A stretch of DNA of 29,664 bases from positions 1 through 29,664 of the forward strand of contig CAYRPN010000066.1 in NCBI GenBank assembly GCA_964426135.1, read 5' to 3'. Shown here in pieces: positions 15,949 to 23,855 of this stretch. This DNA comes from CAYRPN01 sp964426135 (GTDB lineage: Bacteria; Planctomycetota; Phycisphaerae; Phycisphaerales; Phycisphaeraceae). Both the position numbers and the translations under genes were made by a program. Numbering within the stretch: the stretch's first letter is position 1; each line of letters starts with the position of its first letter. Under the pieces are notes generated by a model, which saw nothing but the letters and a program-made list of their open reading frames with translations, was not told the DNA's origin and searched no databases.

Positions 15949-16017
15949 TCTCGCGCAAAGGCGCAAAGCTCGCAAAGAAATCCGCCGCCTTGGCGAGCTT
16001 TGCGCCTTTGCGCGAGA
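15949..16017. repeat. 25-bp perfect stem palindrome (family G)
   Basis: The arm at 15949-15973 (TCTCGCGCAAAGGCGCAAAG then CTCGC) is perfectly complementary to 15993-16017, with a 19-nt loop. The arm is itself repetitive (GCGCAAAGGCGCAAAG). It lies 78 bp after the stop of the BtrH-like gene. Confidence 0.9.
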
Positions 16018-16044
16018 TTCAGCCCACGAGGTGACCAGCTCAAC

Positions 16045-16211
16045 TTAGGAGCCATGCAGGAACTATTTCGCAGATTGGCGTCGACTCCGGCGTAGGGTGC
16101 GTCAAGGCTCGGCGCGGACGCACCACAGTTGACTGAAAACGCAACGCGGTGCGTCCGCGCGGACTTGACGCACCCTACCCCAAACTGCGGAGTTGTTCTT
16201 GCGCGGCTCCT
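16045..16211. repeat. Family B element hosting a family A element
   Basis: The left end is TTAGGAGCCATGCAGGAAC and the right end GTTGTTCTTGCGCGGCTCCT then TA, as in the other B copies; both arms carry a CGCAGA/CTGCGG word next to the end. Instead of the usual B interior there is a family A palindrome (16091-16178). It shows A placed inside B. Confidence 0.82.
16091..16178. repeat. Family A palindromic element, nested copy
   Basis: The arms CGTAGGGTGCGTCAAG and CTTGACGCACCCTAC and the inner CGCGGACGCACC/GGTGCGTCCGCG pair are the same as at 3434-3522. The loop differs. No clear target-site duplication is visible at its edges. Confidence 0.88.
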
Positions 16212-16274
16212 TACTGATGCGCGGTTCCAAGAACGCATCGCGGACGGTGCGGCTGTGAAAGCACGTCTTGCCCG

Positions 16275-16302
16275 AAAAGAAAAAACCCGCCTTGCGGCGG
16301 GT
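16275..16302 (-). terminator. Intrinsic terminator of the transaldolase gene
   Basis: Read on the minus strand, the stem CCCGCC/GGCGGG (16286-16291 with 16296-16301, loop 4 nt) is followed by TTTTTTCTTTTC. It lies about 45 bp after the stop codon of the transaldolase gene. Confidence 0.85.
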
Positions 16303-16345
16303 CGGTTCGATTACTTCACGGCGTTTTCAAGTCTTCAGCCCTGTC

Positions 16346-17317
16346 TCACACCGCCACAGCCATGCCCATGCGCTTGGCGACCAGGTCGCGCAGCTTCAGC
16401 GTGTCGGCGTGGAACAGGCGGATGCCTTCCGAGAGCTTCTCCGTCGCCATCTGGTCTTCGTTGAGCATCCAGCGGAAGAGCTTCTCATTCATCTCGACCT
16501 TGGGGATGTTCATCGACTTGGCGGCGGCTTCGTCGAGCTTCTTCGTCAGCGTGCCGGTGCCCGCGCCCAGCTTGTCGAGCAGGTCCGGCGAAATCGTGAG
16601 CAGGTCGCAGCCCGCCAGGTTCACGATCTGCTCCACCTTGCGGAAGCTGGCGCCCATGACCTCGGTCTTGTGGCCGTACTTCTTGTAGTAGTTGAAAATC
16701 TTGGTGACCGAGGACACGCCGGGGTCTTCCTCATTGGGAATCTCGGCGCCCTTGGCCTTCTTGAACCAGTCGTAGATGCGGCCGACGAAGGGGCTGATCA
16801 GCTTCACGCCCGCCTCGGCACACGCCACGGCTTGCCCGAATCCGAAGAGCAGCGTCAGGTTGCAGTTGATGCCTTCTTTCTGCAGCTTTTCGCCCGCCTT
16901 GATGCCTTCCCAGGTCGAGGCGGTCTTGATGAGGATGCGGCCCTTGTCGATGCCGGCTTTCTTGTAGAGATCGATCAGCACGCGGCCGCGCTCGACCGTG
17001 GCGTCGGTGTCGAAAGAGAGAATCGCCGGCACTTCGGTGGAGACGCGGCCGGGGACGATCTTGAGGATTTCCAGGCCGAAGTTCACGCTCAGCTTGTCGA
17101 CGCAGGCGTCGAGCTTCTGCGCGGTGGTGCCGGGCTGGCGCTCGGCGTAGCTGACGGCATCATCGACCAGTGACTGATACTGCGGCATCTGCGCCGCCTT
17201 GAAAATCAGCGACGGATTGGTCGTCGCGTCCTGCGGCTTCTGTTTCTTGATGGCGTCGATGTCGCCGGTGTCGGCAACCACCACGGTGACTTTCTTGAGC
17301 TGTTCGAGCAGTGTCAT
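16346..17317 (-). CDS. tal: Transaldolase (323 aa)
   Basis: It transfers a dihydroxyacetone unit between sugar phosphates in the non-oxidative pentose phosphate pathway, in the cytoplasm. The ATG at 17317 has AGGAGG just upstream; the frame is open 14 codons further but without an SD. Motifs are the D16 region (VVADTGDIDAI), TTNPSLIFKA from 32, the Schiff-base lysine K131 (GRILIKTASTWEG), and LLFGFGQAVACAEAG. Length agrees with the TalB type (about 317). It has its own terminator and appears to be a single-gene unit. Confidence 0.96.
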   Translation of the reverse strand: MTLLEQLKKVTVVVADTGDIDAIKKQKPQDATTNPSLIFKAAQMPQYQSLVDDAVSYAERQPGTTAQKLDACVDKLSVNFGLEILKIVPGRVSTEVPAILSFDTDATVERGRVLIDLYKKAGIDKGRILIKTASTWEGIKAGEKLQKEGINCNLTLLFGFGQAVACAEAGVKLISPFVGRIYDWFKKAKGAEIPNEEDPGVSSVTKIFNYYKKYGHKTEVMGASFRKVEQIVNLAGCDLLTISPDLLDKLGAGTGTLTKKLDEAAAKSMNIPKVEMNEKLFRWMLNEDQMATEKLSEGIRLFHADTLKLRDLVAKRMGMAVAV

Positions 17318-17719
17318 GGAAACCTCCTGAAAGGGTGAGCAGTTTGCACGTTCCCGCATGTTCGCCCCCGATCAGAGGCGCGCGGCTGGATTTCGGTTAC
17401 AGGCAGGGACGGGGTGCATCGTACACCCGCCGTTATTGTATCGGTTGTGCCACGGTATGGGCAGAAGGTTTTTCACGGCGGGCGAGAAGGGTGTGCCCAT
17501 TTTTCCGGGGCTTGCATTCCCGCCCCCTCTCCCTCTCAGGGAGAGGGCTGGGGAGAGGGTCGGGACGTGCAAGTTTGCAATCGCCGCCATCGCGTGACGG
17601 ATGCCTCATCAATCTGTTCGTCACGACCCTCACCCGGCCTCGAAGACTCGGCCACCCTCTCCCTGGAAGGGAGAGGGAGCAAGGCTCCGGACAATTGGGC
17701 AGACCCGGCGACGGACCGC
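17318..17719. other. Intergenic region between adaptor and transaldolase genes
   Basis: It holds the transaldolase leader and a composite repeat, listed separately at 17489-17706. I see no gene. Minus-strand frames that extend the adaptor reading into this region are repeat-derived. Confidence 0.6.
17489..17706. repeat. Family F element with two internal CTCTCCC hairpins
   Basis: The left end GGGTGTGCCCATTTTTCCGG (17489 on) and the right end CCGGACAATTGGGCAGACCC (ending 17706) are imperfect complements. Between them are two GC hairpins, CCCTCTCCCTCTCAGGGAGA (from about 17522) and CCCTCTCCCTGGAAGGGAGA (from about 17654). The ends match words at 11449-11561 and 8424-8443. Confidence 0.65.
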
Positions 17720-18592
17720 TCACTGCGGCCAGACGAGATCGACGGAGAAACCGGCGGGCATTTTCAAGCCCGGGTTGTCGATGTCGAACTCGCAGTAGTA
17801 AGTCTCGCTGCCCGAGTCGTCGAGATTGCGGATGAAGGTGAGCTTGCCAAGCACTTCGCCGCTGACGGAGCCGGAGGCGACGAGGCGGTAGGCTTTTCCG
17901 ATCTGGAGCTTCTCGCGCGAGAGCGACACAGGCAGGTTGATGCGTGCCTGCAGGACGTCGAGGTTGGCGAGCATCAGCATCTTGTCGCCGCGAGCCAGCG
18001 ATGCGCCTTGCTCGGCGACGATGTCGAGCACGGTGCCGGCGAAGGGCGCCTTGATCTGGTAACGCTTCAGGCGTTCCTCTTCGAGCTGGTAGTTCGCGGT
18101 GTTCAGCGCAGCCTCTTCCTTGGCGGCTTCGACCTCGGCTTCCTTGGTGTGCATGACGACTTTCTTCTGCAGCAGTTCGAACTCGGGCAGCGCCCCTTTC
18201 TTGAAGAGATCCTCCGCCCGCGCCACTTCGAGCTTCGAATGATCCCACGCAAGCTGCGCGACCTTGATCTGGGCCTTGCTGTCGGCCTTGAGCTTGGCGC
18301 TGACCACCACGATCTTCTGGATCTCGTCATCCATCAGCGCCAGCAGTGCGTCGGGCTTGACGACATCGCCCTTCTTCACGGGAATCTTGGACACGATGCC
18401 GTCGAGTGGGGCGGCAATGAGCACCTGCTTGCTGGGGGCGACGAGGCCGCGGTAACGAGCATCGAGGGGCCGTGCTTGCGGTTCGGCAGCACCGCCGGCG
18501 CGGGCGTCCTGCGCGGAGTTGGCGGGCAGCACAGCCGCGATGCACGCGAGCGACCAGCACACCAGGCCCTTGATTCGACGATTCGTGAACAT
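17720..18592 (-). CDS. Periplasmic adaptor (membrane fusion) protein, HlyD/RND type (290 aa)
   Basis: The ATG at 18592 has AGAGG 7 nt upstream on the minus strand and begins a signal peptide (VCWSLACIAAVLPANSAQ). The family order is visible: barrel-lipoyl half 1 (about 56-90, IAAPLDGIVSKIPVKKGDVV), an alpha-helical hairpin rich in K/E/A (about 92-177), lipoyl half 2 (about 178-212, IKAPFAGTVLDIVAEQGASL), and a beta-barrel (about 213-290). It normally links an inner-membrane exporter to an outer-membrane channel. No exporter or TolC gene is adjacent, and the protein is short for the family, so the C-terminal membrane-proximal domain is small. Substrate unknown. Confidence 0.85.
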   Translation of the reverse strand: MFTNRRIKGLVCWSLACIAAVLPANSAQDARAGGAAEPQARPLDARYRGLVAPSKQVLIAAPLDGIVSKIPVKKGDVVKPDALLALMDDEIQKIVVVSAKLKADSKAQIKVAQLAWDHSKLEVARAEDLFKKGALPEFELLQKKVVMHTKEAEVEAAKEEAALNTANYQLEEERLKRYQIKAPFAGTVLDIVAEQGASLARGDKMLMLANLDVLQARINLPVSLSREKLQIGKAYRLVASGSVSGEVLGKLTFIRNLDDSGSETYYCEFDIDNPGLKMPAGFSVDLVWPQ

Positions 18593-18834
18593 GCGATTGC
18601 CTCTCTGAAGGAGGTCAGGCTGATGGCCTGACGCGATAGCGGGGTCCGGTTTCGGCAGGCCGGCAACCTGTTCTACGTTCATCGGCACATTGCCGGGCGA
18701 GATTGTCGGCAGTGGGGGTGCTGCGTCCGAAAACCTGCAAGAAACGCCGACCTCGCTGCGGTTTCGTATGGCATAATGACGGATTCGGACGAGTCGCCCG
18801 TTCGCCGGCTCGATGGGTCCACCGGAGCCGCCTC
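18593..18834. promoter_or_regulatory. Divergent intergenic region
   Basis: It separates the adaptor gene (minus) and the first ThuA-like gene (plus), so it must hold both promoters. CATAAT at 18772-18777 could be a -10 box for the plus gene, but no good -35 hexamer is at the right distance. No repeat element was seen here. Confidence 0.35.
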
Positions 18835-19623
18835 ATGCCTCGCACGCCGACAGTGATCGTAGCTCTTTGTGTCGCGCTGCTCCACCCGCTGGCGGGCGGG
18901 CGGTCTGAGGCGAAGATCGCGCTGCCGCCCGGCCCAAACGTGGTGATGGTCGCCTGCGAAGATGAATACGACGCTAAGACCACGCTGCCGGCTTTTGCGG
19001 AGGAACTGAAGAAACTCGACCGCACCATGCGCGTTCTCGTTCTCGTCGGCAACAAGGAAAAAACCGACATCCCAGGCATCAACGCGATTGAGTCCGCCGA
19101 CGTGCTGGTCCTCTACATGAGGCGGTCGCAACTTCCCGAAGGCCAGCTCAATAAGTTCAAGAGCTATTTCGCATCAGGCAGGCCGGTGGTCGCCATTCGC
19201 ACCAGCAGCCACGGATTCCAGAACTGGCTCGACTTCGACAAGGAAGTGCTCGGCGCCAAATATGACAATCATCACGGCAACAAGAAGGAAGGCAGCGAGA
19301 TGAGCTTCGTCGCTGAACAGGCGAAACATCCGGTGCTTGCGGGGATCGAAGCGAAGAGCTTTCACAGCCCCATGTGGATCTACAAGTACCCGACGATGGA
19401 CGAATCCTGCACCGTGCTGATGCGCGGCTCCTTCAACGGCAAGAACGAACCGGTGACCTGGGTACGCACCCGCAAGATCGATATCGATCCGAATGGGGTA
19501 AAGCGAGCAGGCAACGGCCGCGTGTTTTACACGGCGATGGGCGTGCCCGAAGATTTCAGGAATCCCCTGTTCGTGAAACTGCTGAGCAACGGCGTGCAAT
19601 GGTGTCTTGAGAAACCAAAATAG
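18835..19623 (+). CDS. Secreted ThuA-like protein 1 (262 aa)
   Basis: GGAG lies 7 nt before the ATG at 18835, which begins a short signal peptide (TVIVALCVALLHPLAGG). The fold is ThuA-like (class I glutamine amidotransferase-like): VVMVACEDEYDAKTTLPAF with DEY at 43-45, ADVLVLYMRRS (about 88-98), H126 in TSSHGF and the paired H146-H147 (NHHGNKK). The same DEY, TxxH and HHG positions occur in the next gene, so these are paralogues. ThuA is linked to trehalose use in rhizobia, but these planctomycete-type secreted forms have no established substrate. Confidence 0.8.
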   Translation: MPRTPTVIVALCVALLHPLAGGRSEAKIALPPGPNVVMVACEDEYDAKTTLPAFAEELKKLDRTMRVLVLVGNKEKTDIPGINAIESADVLVLYMRRSQLPEGQLNKFKSYFASGRPVVAIRTSSHGFQNWLDFDKEVLGAKYDNHHGNKKEGSEMSFVAEQAKHPVLAGIEAKSFHSPMWIYKYPTMDESCTVLMRGSFNGKNEPVTWVRTRKIDIDPNGVKRAGNGRVFYTAMGVPEDFRNPLFVKLLSNGVQWCLEKPK

Positions 19624-19644
19624 AAGGGTCCATTTTCGTACTGT

Positions 19645-19672
19645 TTAGCCGCGGCCCTTTGGGCCGCGCGAC
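19645..19672. repeat. Short GC hairpin between the two ThuA-like genes
   Basis: An 8-bp stem CGCGGCCC/GGGCCGCG (19650-19657 with 19661-19668) has loop TTT and is preceded by TTTAGC. A run of six Ts comes about 30 bp later, too far for a standard terminator. Confidence 0.5.
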
Positions 19673-19713
19673 CAACTGCCTTCAACCCCGCCCCTTTTTT
19701 CCGAGTTTTCACC

Positions 19714-20730
19714 ATGATCCGAACCGCCCTCTTTCTGTTCGCCACGCTCGCCATGTTCGCCGCCACCGCCCGCGCCGACGACAAACAATGGGTCGTCTAC
19801 GAAGGCGGCGAAGGTGCGGGCAAGGGCAAGCACATCGTCCTCATCAGCGGTGACGATGAGTACCGCTCCGAGGAAGCTCTCCCCGCGCTGGGGAAAATCC
19901 TCAGCAAGCACCACGGCTTCAAGTGCACCGTGCTTTTCCCCATCGATCCGAAAACCGGCGAGATCAAGCCCGATTTCCAGAGCAACATCCCAGGCCTCGA
20001 AGCGCTCAAGACCGCGGACCTGGCCATTTTCGCCCTGCGGTTCCGCAATCTGCCTGACGATCAGATGAAGCACATCGATGACTACATGAAGACCGGCAAG
20101 CCCGTCATCGGCATGCGCACCGCCACGCACTCGTTCAATGGCCTCAAGGGCGAATACGCCAAGTACAACTGGGGGGCGAACAAGGCCACCGGATGGGAAA
20201 AGGGTTGGGGCAAGCAGATCCTCGGGGAGACCTGGGTCGCCCACCACGGCGGCCACAAGTCCGAAGCCACCCGCGGCCTGATCGCGCCCGATGCCAAGGA
20301 TCACCCGATTCTCAAGGGCATCAAGGACGGCGACATCTGGGGCGACACCGATGTCTACACCGTCAACCTCCCGCTGCCCGGCGACAGCAAGCCGCTGGTG
20401 CTCGGGCAGGTGCTCAAAGGCATGAAGTTCGATTCCGTCCCCGTCGAAGGCAAGAAGAACGACCCGATGATGCCCGTCGCCTGGACCAAGACGTACACGA
20501 TCGACGGCAAGACCGGCCGGGTGTTCACGACCACGATGGGCTCGGCGACGGACCTGGTTCCCGCCGGCACGCGCCGCATGCTGGTGAACGCGACGTACTG
20601 GGCGATGGGCTTGGAGGAGCAGATCAAGGCGGATGCGTGTGTCGATCTGGTGGGCGAGTTCAAGCCGACGATGTACGGGTTCGGGACGTACAAGAAGGGG
20701 ATGAAGCCGGGGGAGTATGAGATGAAGTAG
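19714..20730 (+). CDS. Secreted ThuA-like protein 2 (338 aa)
   Basis: The signal peptide is residues 1-21 (ALFLFATLAMFAATARA). The ThuA-like domain has HIVLISGDDEYRSEEALPAL (DEY at 48-50), ADLAIFALRFRNLP, H139 in TATHSF and H177-H178 (AHHGGHKSEA). Later VAWTKTY and GRVFTTTMG correspond to VTWVRTR and GRVFYTAMG in protein 1. It is about 75 residues longer than protein 1, with extra sequence before the HHG site and at the C-terminus. The SD is weak. It lies 90 bp after protein 1 and is likely from a tandem duplication. Likely a periplasmic or outer-surface enzyme or ligand-binding protein; activity unknown. Confidence 0.84.
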   Translation: MIRTALFLFATLAMFAATARADDKQWVVYEGGEGAGKGKHIVLISGDDEYRSEEALPALGKILSKHHGFKCTVLFPIDPKTGEIKPDFQSNIPGLEALKTADLAIFALRFRNLPDDQMKHIDDYMKTGKPVIGMRTATHSFNGLKGEYAKYNWGANKATGWEKGWGKQILGETWVAHHGGHKSEATRGLIAPDAKDHPILKGIKDGDIWGDTDVYTVNLPLPGDSKPLVLGQVLKGMKFDSVPVEGKKNDPMMPVAWTKTYTIDGKTGRVFTTTMGSATDLVPAGTRRMLVNATYWAMGLEEQIKADACVDLVGEFKPTMYGFGTYKKGMKPGEYEMK

Positions 20731-20923
20731 TGGGCGCAAGATAGTGCGACGGACAAAAGCTGGGGCACTGCGACCTGAGTACGACTTTCGTGGTGGCACG
20801 CGCGGTAAGTATCCAGCGCGATATGCATGGGAAACGCAACTGCGAAATCCGCGGCCTAAACCAAAAGGCACGACACCAATTCACCAACGAAGAAGTGATC
20901 ATTGCCGAACCTTCGGAGGCACC

Positions 20924-21961
20924 ATGGCTGACGATGACGAATCACCTGGGTGGAATGCCATCGACAAGGCCCTCGAATCGATCTATCGTAAACAGGAACC
21001 CTTCCACTATGGAGCGATCCTTCCGGCCATGCTAGGGGGGAACGATCCTCTCCACGGCATCAGTGCGTATCGCGCCGAAAATCCGCGGCACTGGCACTAT
21101 GTGACCTACGGCTTTACCGAGCTGTGGACGAAGGAATCGAAGGACTCTGAGATCAGTGGGTATGGATTCGAATTGACCTTCCGCCTGGCTCCTCGGAAAA
21201 CGAAGGAACCGCCTGCATGGCCGATGAGCATGCTTCAGAACCTCGCGCGGTACGTTTTTTCGAGCGGCAATGTCTTCGACGCGGGCCACCATCTCAACTT
21301 GAATGGCCCGATTGCGCTTGAAGAGAAAACAGACATCTGCTTCATCGCGTTCATGAACGACCCGCAACTGAAGAAACGCAGAACGCTCAATGGGAAAATG
21401 CAGTTTCTTCAGGTCGTCGGTCTCACGACGGCGGAATACGAACTGGCCAGACTCTGGAATACCGAGGCAATTCTCGGGCTCATGCAGAAACGCAACCCGA
21501 TGCTGGTCACCGACCTCGACCGCGAATGCGCTACAAAAGATCCTGCATTGATAGAGGCGGCCCGCGCGGGGATCGAACGCGATGGTTCTTCGCAGGGAGC
21601 CACTTATGCCGTTCTCCTCGAGTGGACAAAGAAGGCGAAGAAAGTGAACCTTCGCATCGCCGCGAACATTACGGACGATCTCGTCTCGATGCTGAAGGGG
21701 CGACTCCAGCACGGTCGCGAGTTCCGTGTCTTTGGCGAGGAACAGGGAGTCGTGCTGACACCCGCCAAGGCCAATGCTGTGCGGACAGACAAGAAGTTGC
21801 TCTGCCTTGACCTATCGCCCCCGACGGTGGAGGCAATGAAGCGCACGCTTCGCGCCAAACGCGGCGTCTATACGTGCGAGGAGTTTCCCGAACTGACAAT
21901 CACAGTTGTAACGACACCGATCAAGGATGAGAATGGAAAGGTTGTCCGAACCGTCGGTTGA
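20924..21961 (+). CDS. Suppressor-of-Fused (SUFU) homologue with both SUFU domains (345 aa)
   Basis: GGAGG at 20915-20919 precedes the ATG at 20924; the frame is open 60 codons further left without support. The N-terminal SUFU domain has WHYVTYGFTELW (57-68), GYGFELTFRL (79-88), LARYVF (107-112) and FLQVVG (161-166). The second part continues colinearly with animal SUFU: LARLWN (174-179), LVTDLDR, GIERDGS (216-222), and LKGRLQHGREF (257-267), against GRLLHGRHF in animals. The long disordered loop of animal SUFU is absent. In animals SUFU binds Gli factors; bacterial SUFU domains have been proposed as immunity proteins of toxin systems. No toxin gene is seen here. Its stop is 18 bp from the next gene, so they may share a transcript. 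Codon use is less GC-biased than in neighbours. Confidence 0.88.
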   Translation: MADDDESPGWNAIDKALESIYRKQEPFHYGAILPAMLGGNDPLHGISAYRAENPRHWHYVTYGFTELWTKESKDSEISGYGFELTFRLAPRKTKEPPAWPMSMLQNLARYVFSSGNVFDAGHHLNLNGPIALEEKTDICFIAFMNDPQLKKRRTLNGKMQFLQVVGLTTAEYELARLWNTEAILGLMQKRNPMLVTDLDRECATKDPALIEAARAGIERDGSSQGATYAVLLEWTKKAKKVNLRIAANITDDLVSMLKGRLQHGREFRVFGEEQGVVLTPAKANAVRTDKKLLCLDLSPPTVEAMKRTLRAKRGVYTCEEFPELTITVVTTPIKDENGKVVRTVG

Positions 21962-21979
21962 ACTCACAGGAGTGACATC

Positions 21980-22885
21980 ATGCATCAGGCCTTGCACATT
22001 GCCGTTCTCGCCTTACTGATCAACTCCGTCGGCTTCGCCGCCGACACCCTCAGCCTCACCAAGCGCTCGCGCGTCGAAACCGCCGAGAAGAAGGGCGAGT
22101 ACAGCGTCGTCACCGCCAGGGAAGAATGGAACCCCAAGGAAACCGTCATCATTGTCTGCGACGTGTGGGACGCACACCACTGCCTCAACGCGGTTCGCCG
22201 CGAAGAAGAGATGGTGCCGCGGATGAATGAACTCATCGAGAAGTGCCGGGCAATGGGCGTGCTGATCGTTCACGCGCCTTCCGGCTGCATGGCACCGTAC
22301 AAAGATCACCCCGGCCGCAAGCTGGCGATGAGCGCGCCCAAAGCCGCGAACCTGCCCAAGGACATCGCCACCTGGTGCCACAAGATTCCCGCCGAGGAAA
22401 AAGGCAAATATCCCATCGACCAGACCGACGGCGGCGAGGACGACGATCCGAAGGAACACGAAGAGTGGCACGCCAAACTCAAGGCGATGGGCCGCAATCC
22501 CAAGGCTCCGTGGCTGAAGCAGCACGACGGCATCCGCATCGACGACAAGGTGGACGCCATCAGCGACAGCGGCGTCGAGATCTGGAACCTGCTCGAAGCG
22601 CGCGGCATCAAGAACGTCGCCCTCGTCGGCGTTCACACCAACATGTGCGTGCTCGGCCGGCCCTTCGGCCTGCGCCGCATGGCGGAGAACAAGAAGAACG
22701 TCGTCCTCTTCCGCGACATGACCGACACCATGTACAACCCGCAGCGCTGGCCCAACGTCAGCCATTTCCAGGGCACGCGACTCATCATCGAGCACATCGA
22801 AAAATACGTCTGCCCCACCGTCACCAGCGATCAGGTGCTCGGCGGCAAGCCGTTCCGATTCAAGGGCGATGAGACGAAGGATTAA
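21980..22885 (+). CDS. Secreted isochorismatase-fold cysteine hydrolase (301 aa)
   Basis: AGGAG at 21968-21972 is 7 nt before the ATG. The signal peptide is residues 1-21 (HIAVLALLINSVGFAA). The isochorismatase-like fold shows D61 (VIIVCDVWDAHHC), a lysine in the WLKQHD region (K180), and the nucleophile C223 in GVHTNMCVLGRPFG; these are the usual Asp-Lys-Cys positions. An insertion rich in D/E/K (about 140-175) lies before the lysine. Relatives hydrolyse amides or vinyl ethers such as nicotinamide, carbamoyl compounds or isochorismate; substrate here is unknown, and export suggests an external one. The TAA stop coincides with the first bases of a family B element. Confidence 0.87.
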   Translation: MHQALHIAVLALLINSVGFAADTLSLTKRSRVETAEKKGEYSVVTAREEWNPKETVIIVCDVWDAHHCLNAVRREEEMVPRMNELIEKCRAMGVLIVHAPSGCMAPYKDHPGRKLAMSAPKAANLPKDIATWCHKIPAEEKGKYPIDQTDGGEDDDPKEHEEWHAKLKAMGRNPKAPWLKQHDGIRIDDKVDAISDSGVEIWNLLEARGIKNVALVGVHTNMCVLGRPFGLRRMAENKKNVVLFRDMTDTMYNPQRWPNVSHFQGTRLIIEHIEKYVCPTVTSDQVLGGKPFRFKGDETKD

Positions 22886-22988
22886 GGAGCCGTGCAACAT
22901 TAACTCCGCAGATTCGAATCGCTTCGCTCCCAGCCGGACGACTTGGAAAGTCGTCCCACATGCGATGTTAATCCTGCACGGCTCCTAA
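22883..22988. repeat. Family B palindromic element, copy 2 (106 bp)
   Basis: It starts TAAGGAGCCGTGCAACATTA and ends ATCCTGCACGGCTCCTAA. The interior (CGACTTGGAAAGTCGTCCCA and flanking words) is the reverse complement of the interior at 6723-6828, and the total length is equal. Its first three bases are the stop codon of the hydrolase gene. Confidence 0.9.
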
Positions 22989-23123
22989 GCGAGCCGGGGT
23001 CTGTGGTCGCCGGCGCTTCCCCTTCGCTCATGGCTCGTTCCAGACGCTTCGCGGCCATCATCCGTTTCACGGCCGGCCCGCGAATTGCCGATGGTGATAA
23101 CGACCGCATCGCCGTCACCACGC

Positions 23124-23855
23124 ATGTCCTCCGCCACTCCCATGCCGCCTCCCACGCCGGCCTCGCCGCCACCTAATTACGCCGGCGAGTTCGGCTCGCA
23201 TCGCTGGCGCATCCGCAAGCGATTCTGGCGCGATCTGGCTGCGCTTGCGCCGCGCGCCACGGGCGTCATGCTCGACATCGGCTGCGGCGCGAAGCCGTTC
23301 GAACCGCTCTTTGCGCCGCACGTGCAGCAGCACATCGGCGTCGATCTGCCCGCCACGCTCGACTATCGCGGCAGTCGCGCGCAGGTCAACGGCTCCGCCA
23401 CGCGCCTGCCTTTCGCCGACGCATCCTTCGACACTGTGCTCTGCACGCAGATGCTCGACGATGTGCCGCAGCCCGGCGAAATCTTCAGCGAGGCCGCTCG
23501 CGTGCTGCGCCCCGGCGGCGTGCTCATCCTGACCGTGGGCCTGATGTATCCCGTGCACGATCCGCCCCATGATTTCTACCGCTTCACCCGCTACGGCCTC
23601 GAATACCAGGCGAAACGAGCAGGCCTCACCCCCGAGCATTTTCAGGCCTCCGGCGGCGCGTGGCTGGCGGCGGGCACCCTCGTCGTCCAGCGCATCTGGG
23701 CTCTCCACGACAGAATTCCACTGCTGCGAAAGCTGCGATTCATCCCCGCCATCGGCGGCGCGATCGTCGGCCTCTTTTTCGACCTCATGGATCGCATCGA
23801 CCCGAGCTGGGCCGGCGCGCCGAATGTCATGATCGTGGCGAGGAAGTCACCGTAG
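23124..23855 (+). CDS. Class I SAM-dependent methyltransferase (243 aa)
   Basis: Motif I is VMLDIGCGAKPFEPLF (about 48-63), an acidic residue in GVDLPA follows strand 2, ATRLPFADASFDTVLCTQML spans about 92-111, and the post-I motif is ARVLRPGGVLIL (about 125-136). This is a Methyltransf_11-type small-molecule methyltransferase; the HDFYRFTRYGLE segment (149-160) is common in sugar or lipid-modifying members. A proline-rich N-terminus (about 8-17) precedes the domain. The start is uncertain: ATGs at 23091, 23124 and 23142 and a TTG at 23085 are all without an SD. The stop TAG lies inside the next palindrome (CGTAGGG). Confidence 0.83.
   Translation: MSSATPMPPPTPASPPPNYAGEFGSHRWRIRKRFWRDLAALAPRATGVMLDIGCGAKPFEPLFAPHVQQHIGVDLPATLDYRGSRAQVNGSATRLPFADASFDTVLCTQMLDDVPQPGEIFSEAARVLRPGGVLILTVGLMYPVHDPPHDFYRFTRYGLEYQAKRAGLTPEHFQASGGAWLAAGTLVVQRIWALHDRIPLLRKLRFIPAIGGAIVGLFFDLMDRIDPSWAGAPNVMIVARKSP

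Noticed and set aside
22989..23090. A further palindrome (CGAGCC...GGCTCG) before the methyltransferase gene
   Set aside because: Only the outer six bases match; too little to call an element from one copy.
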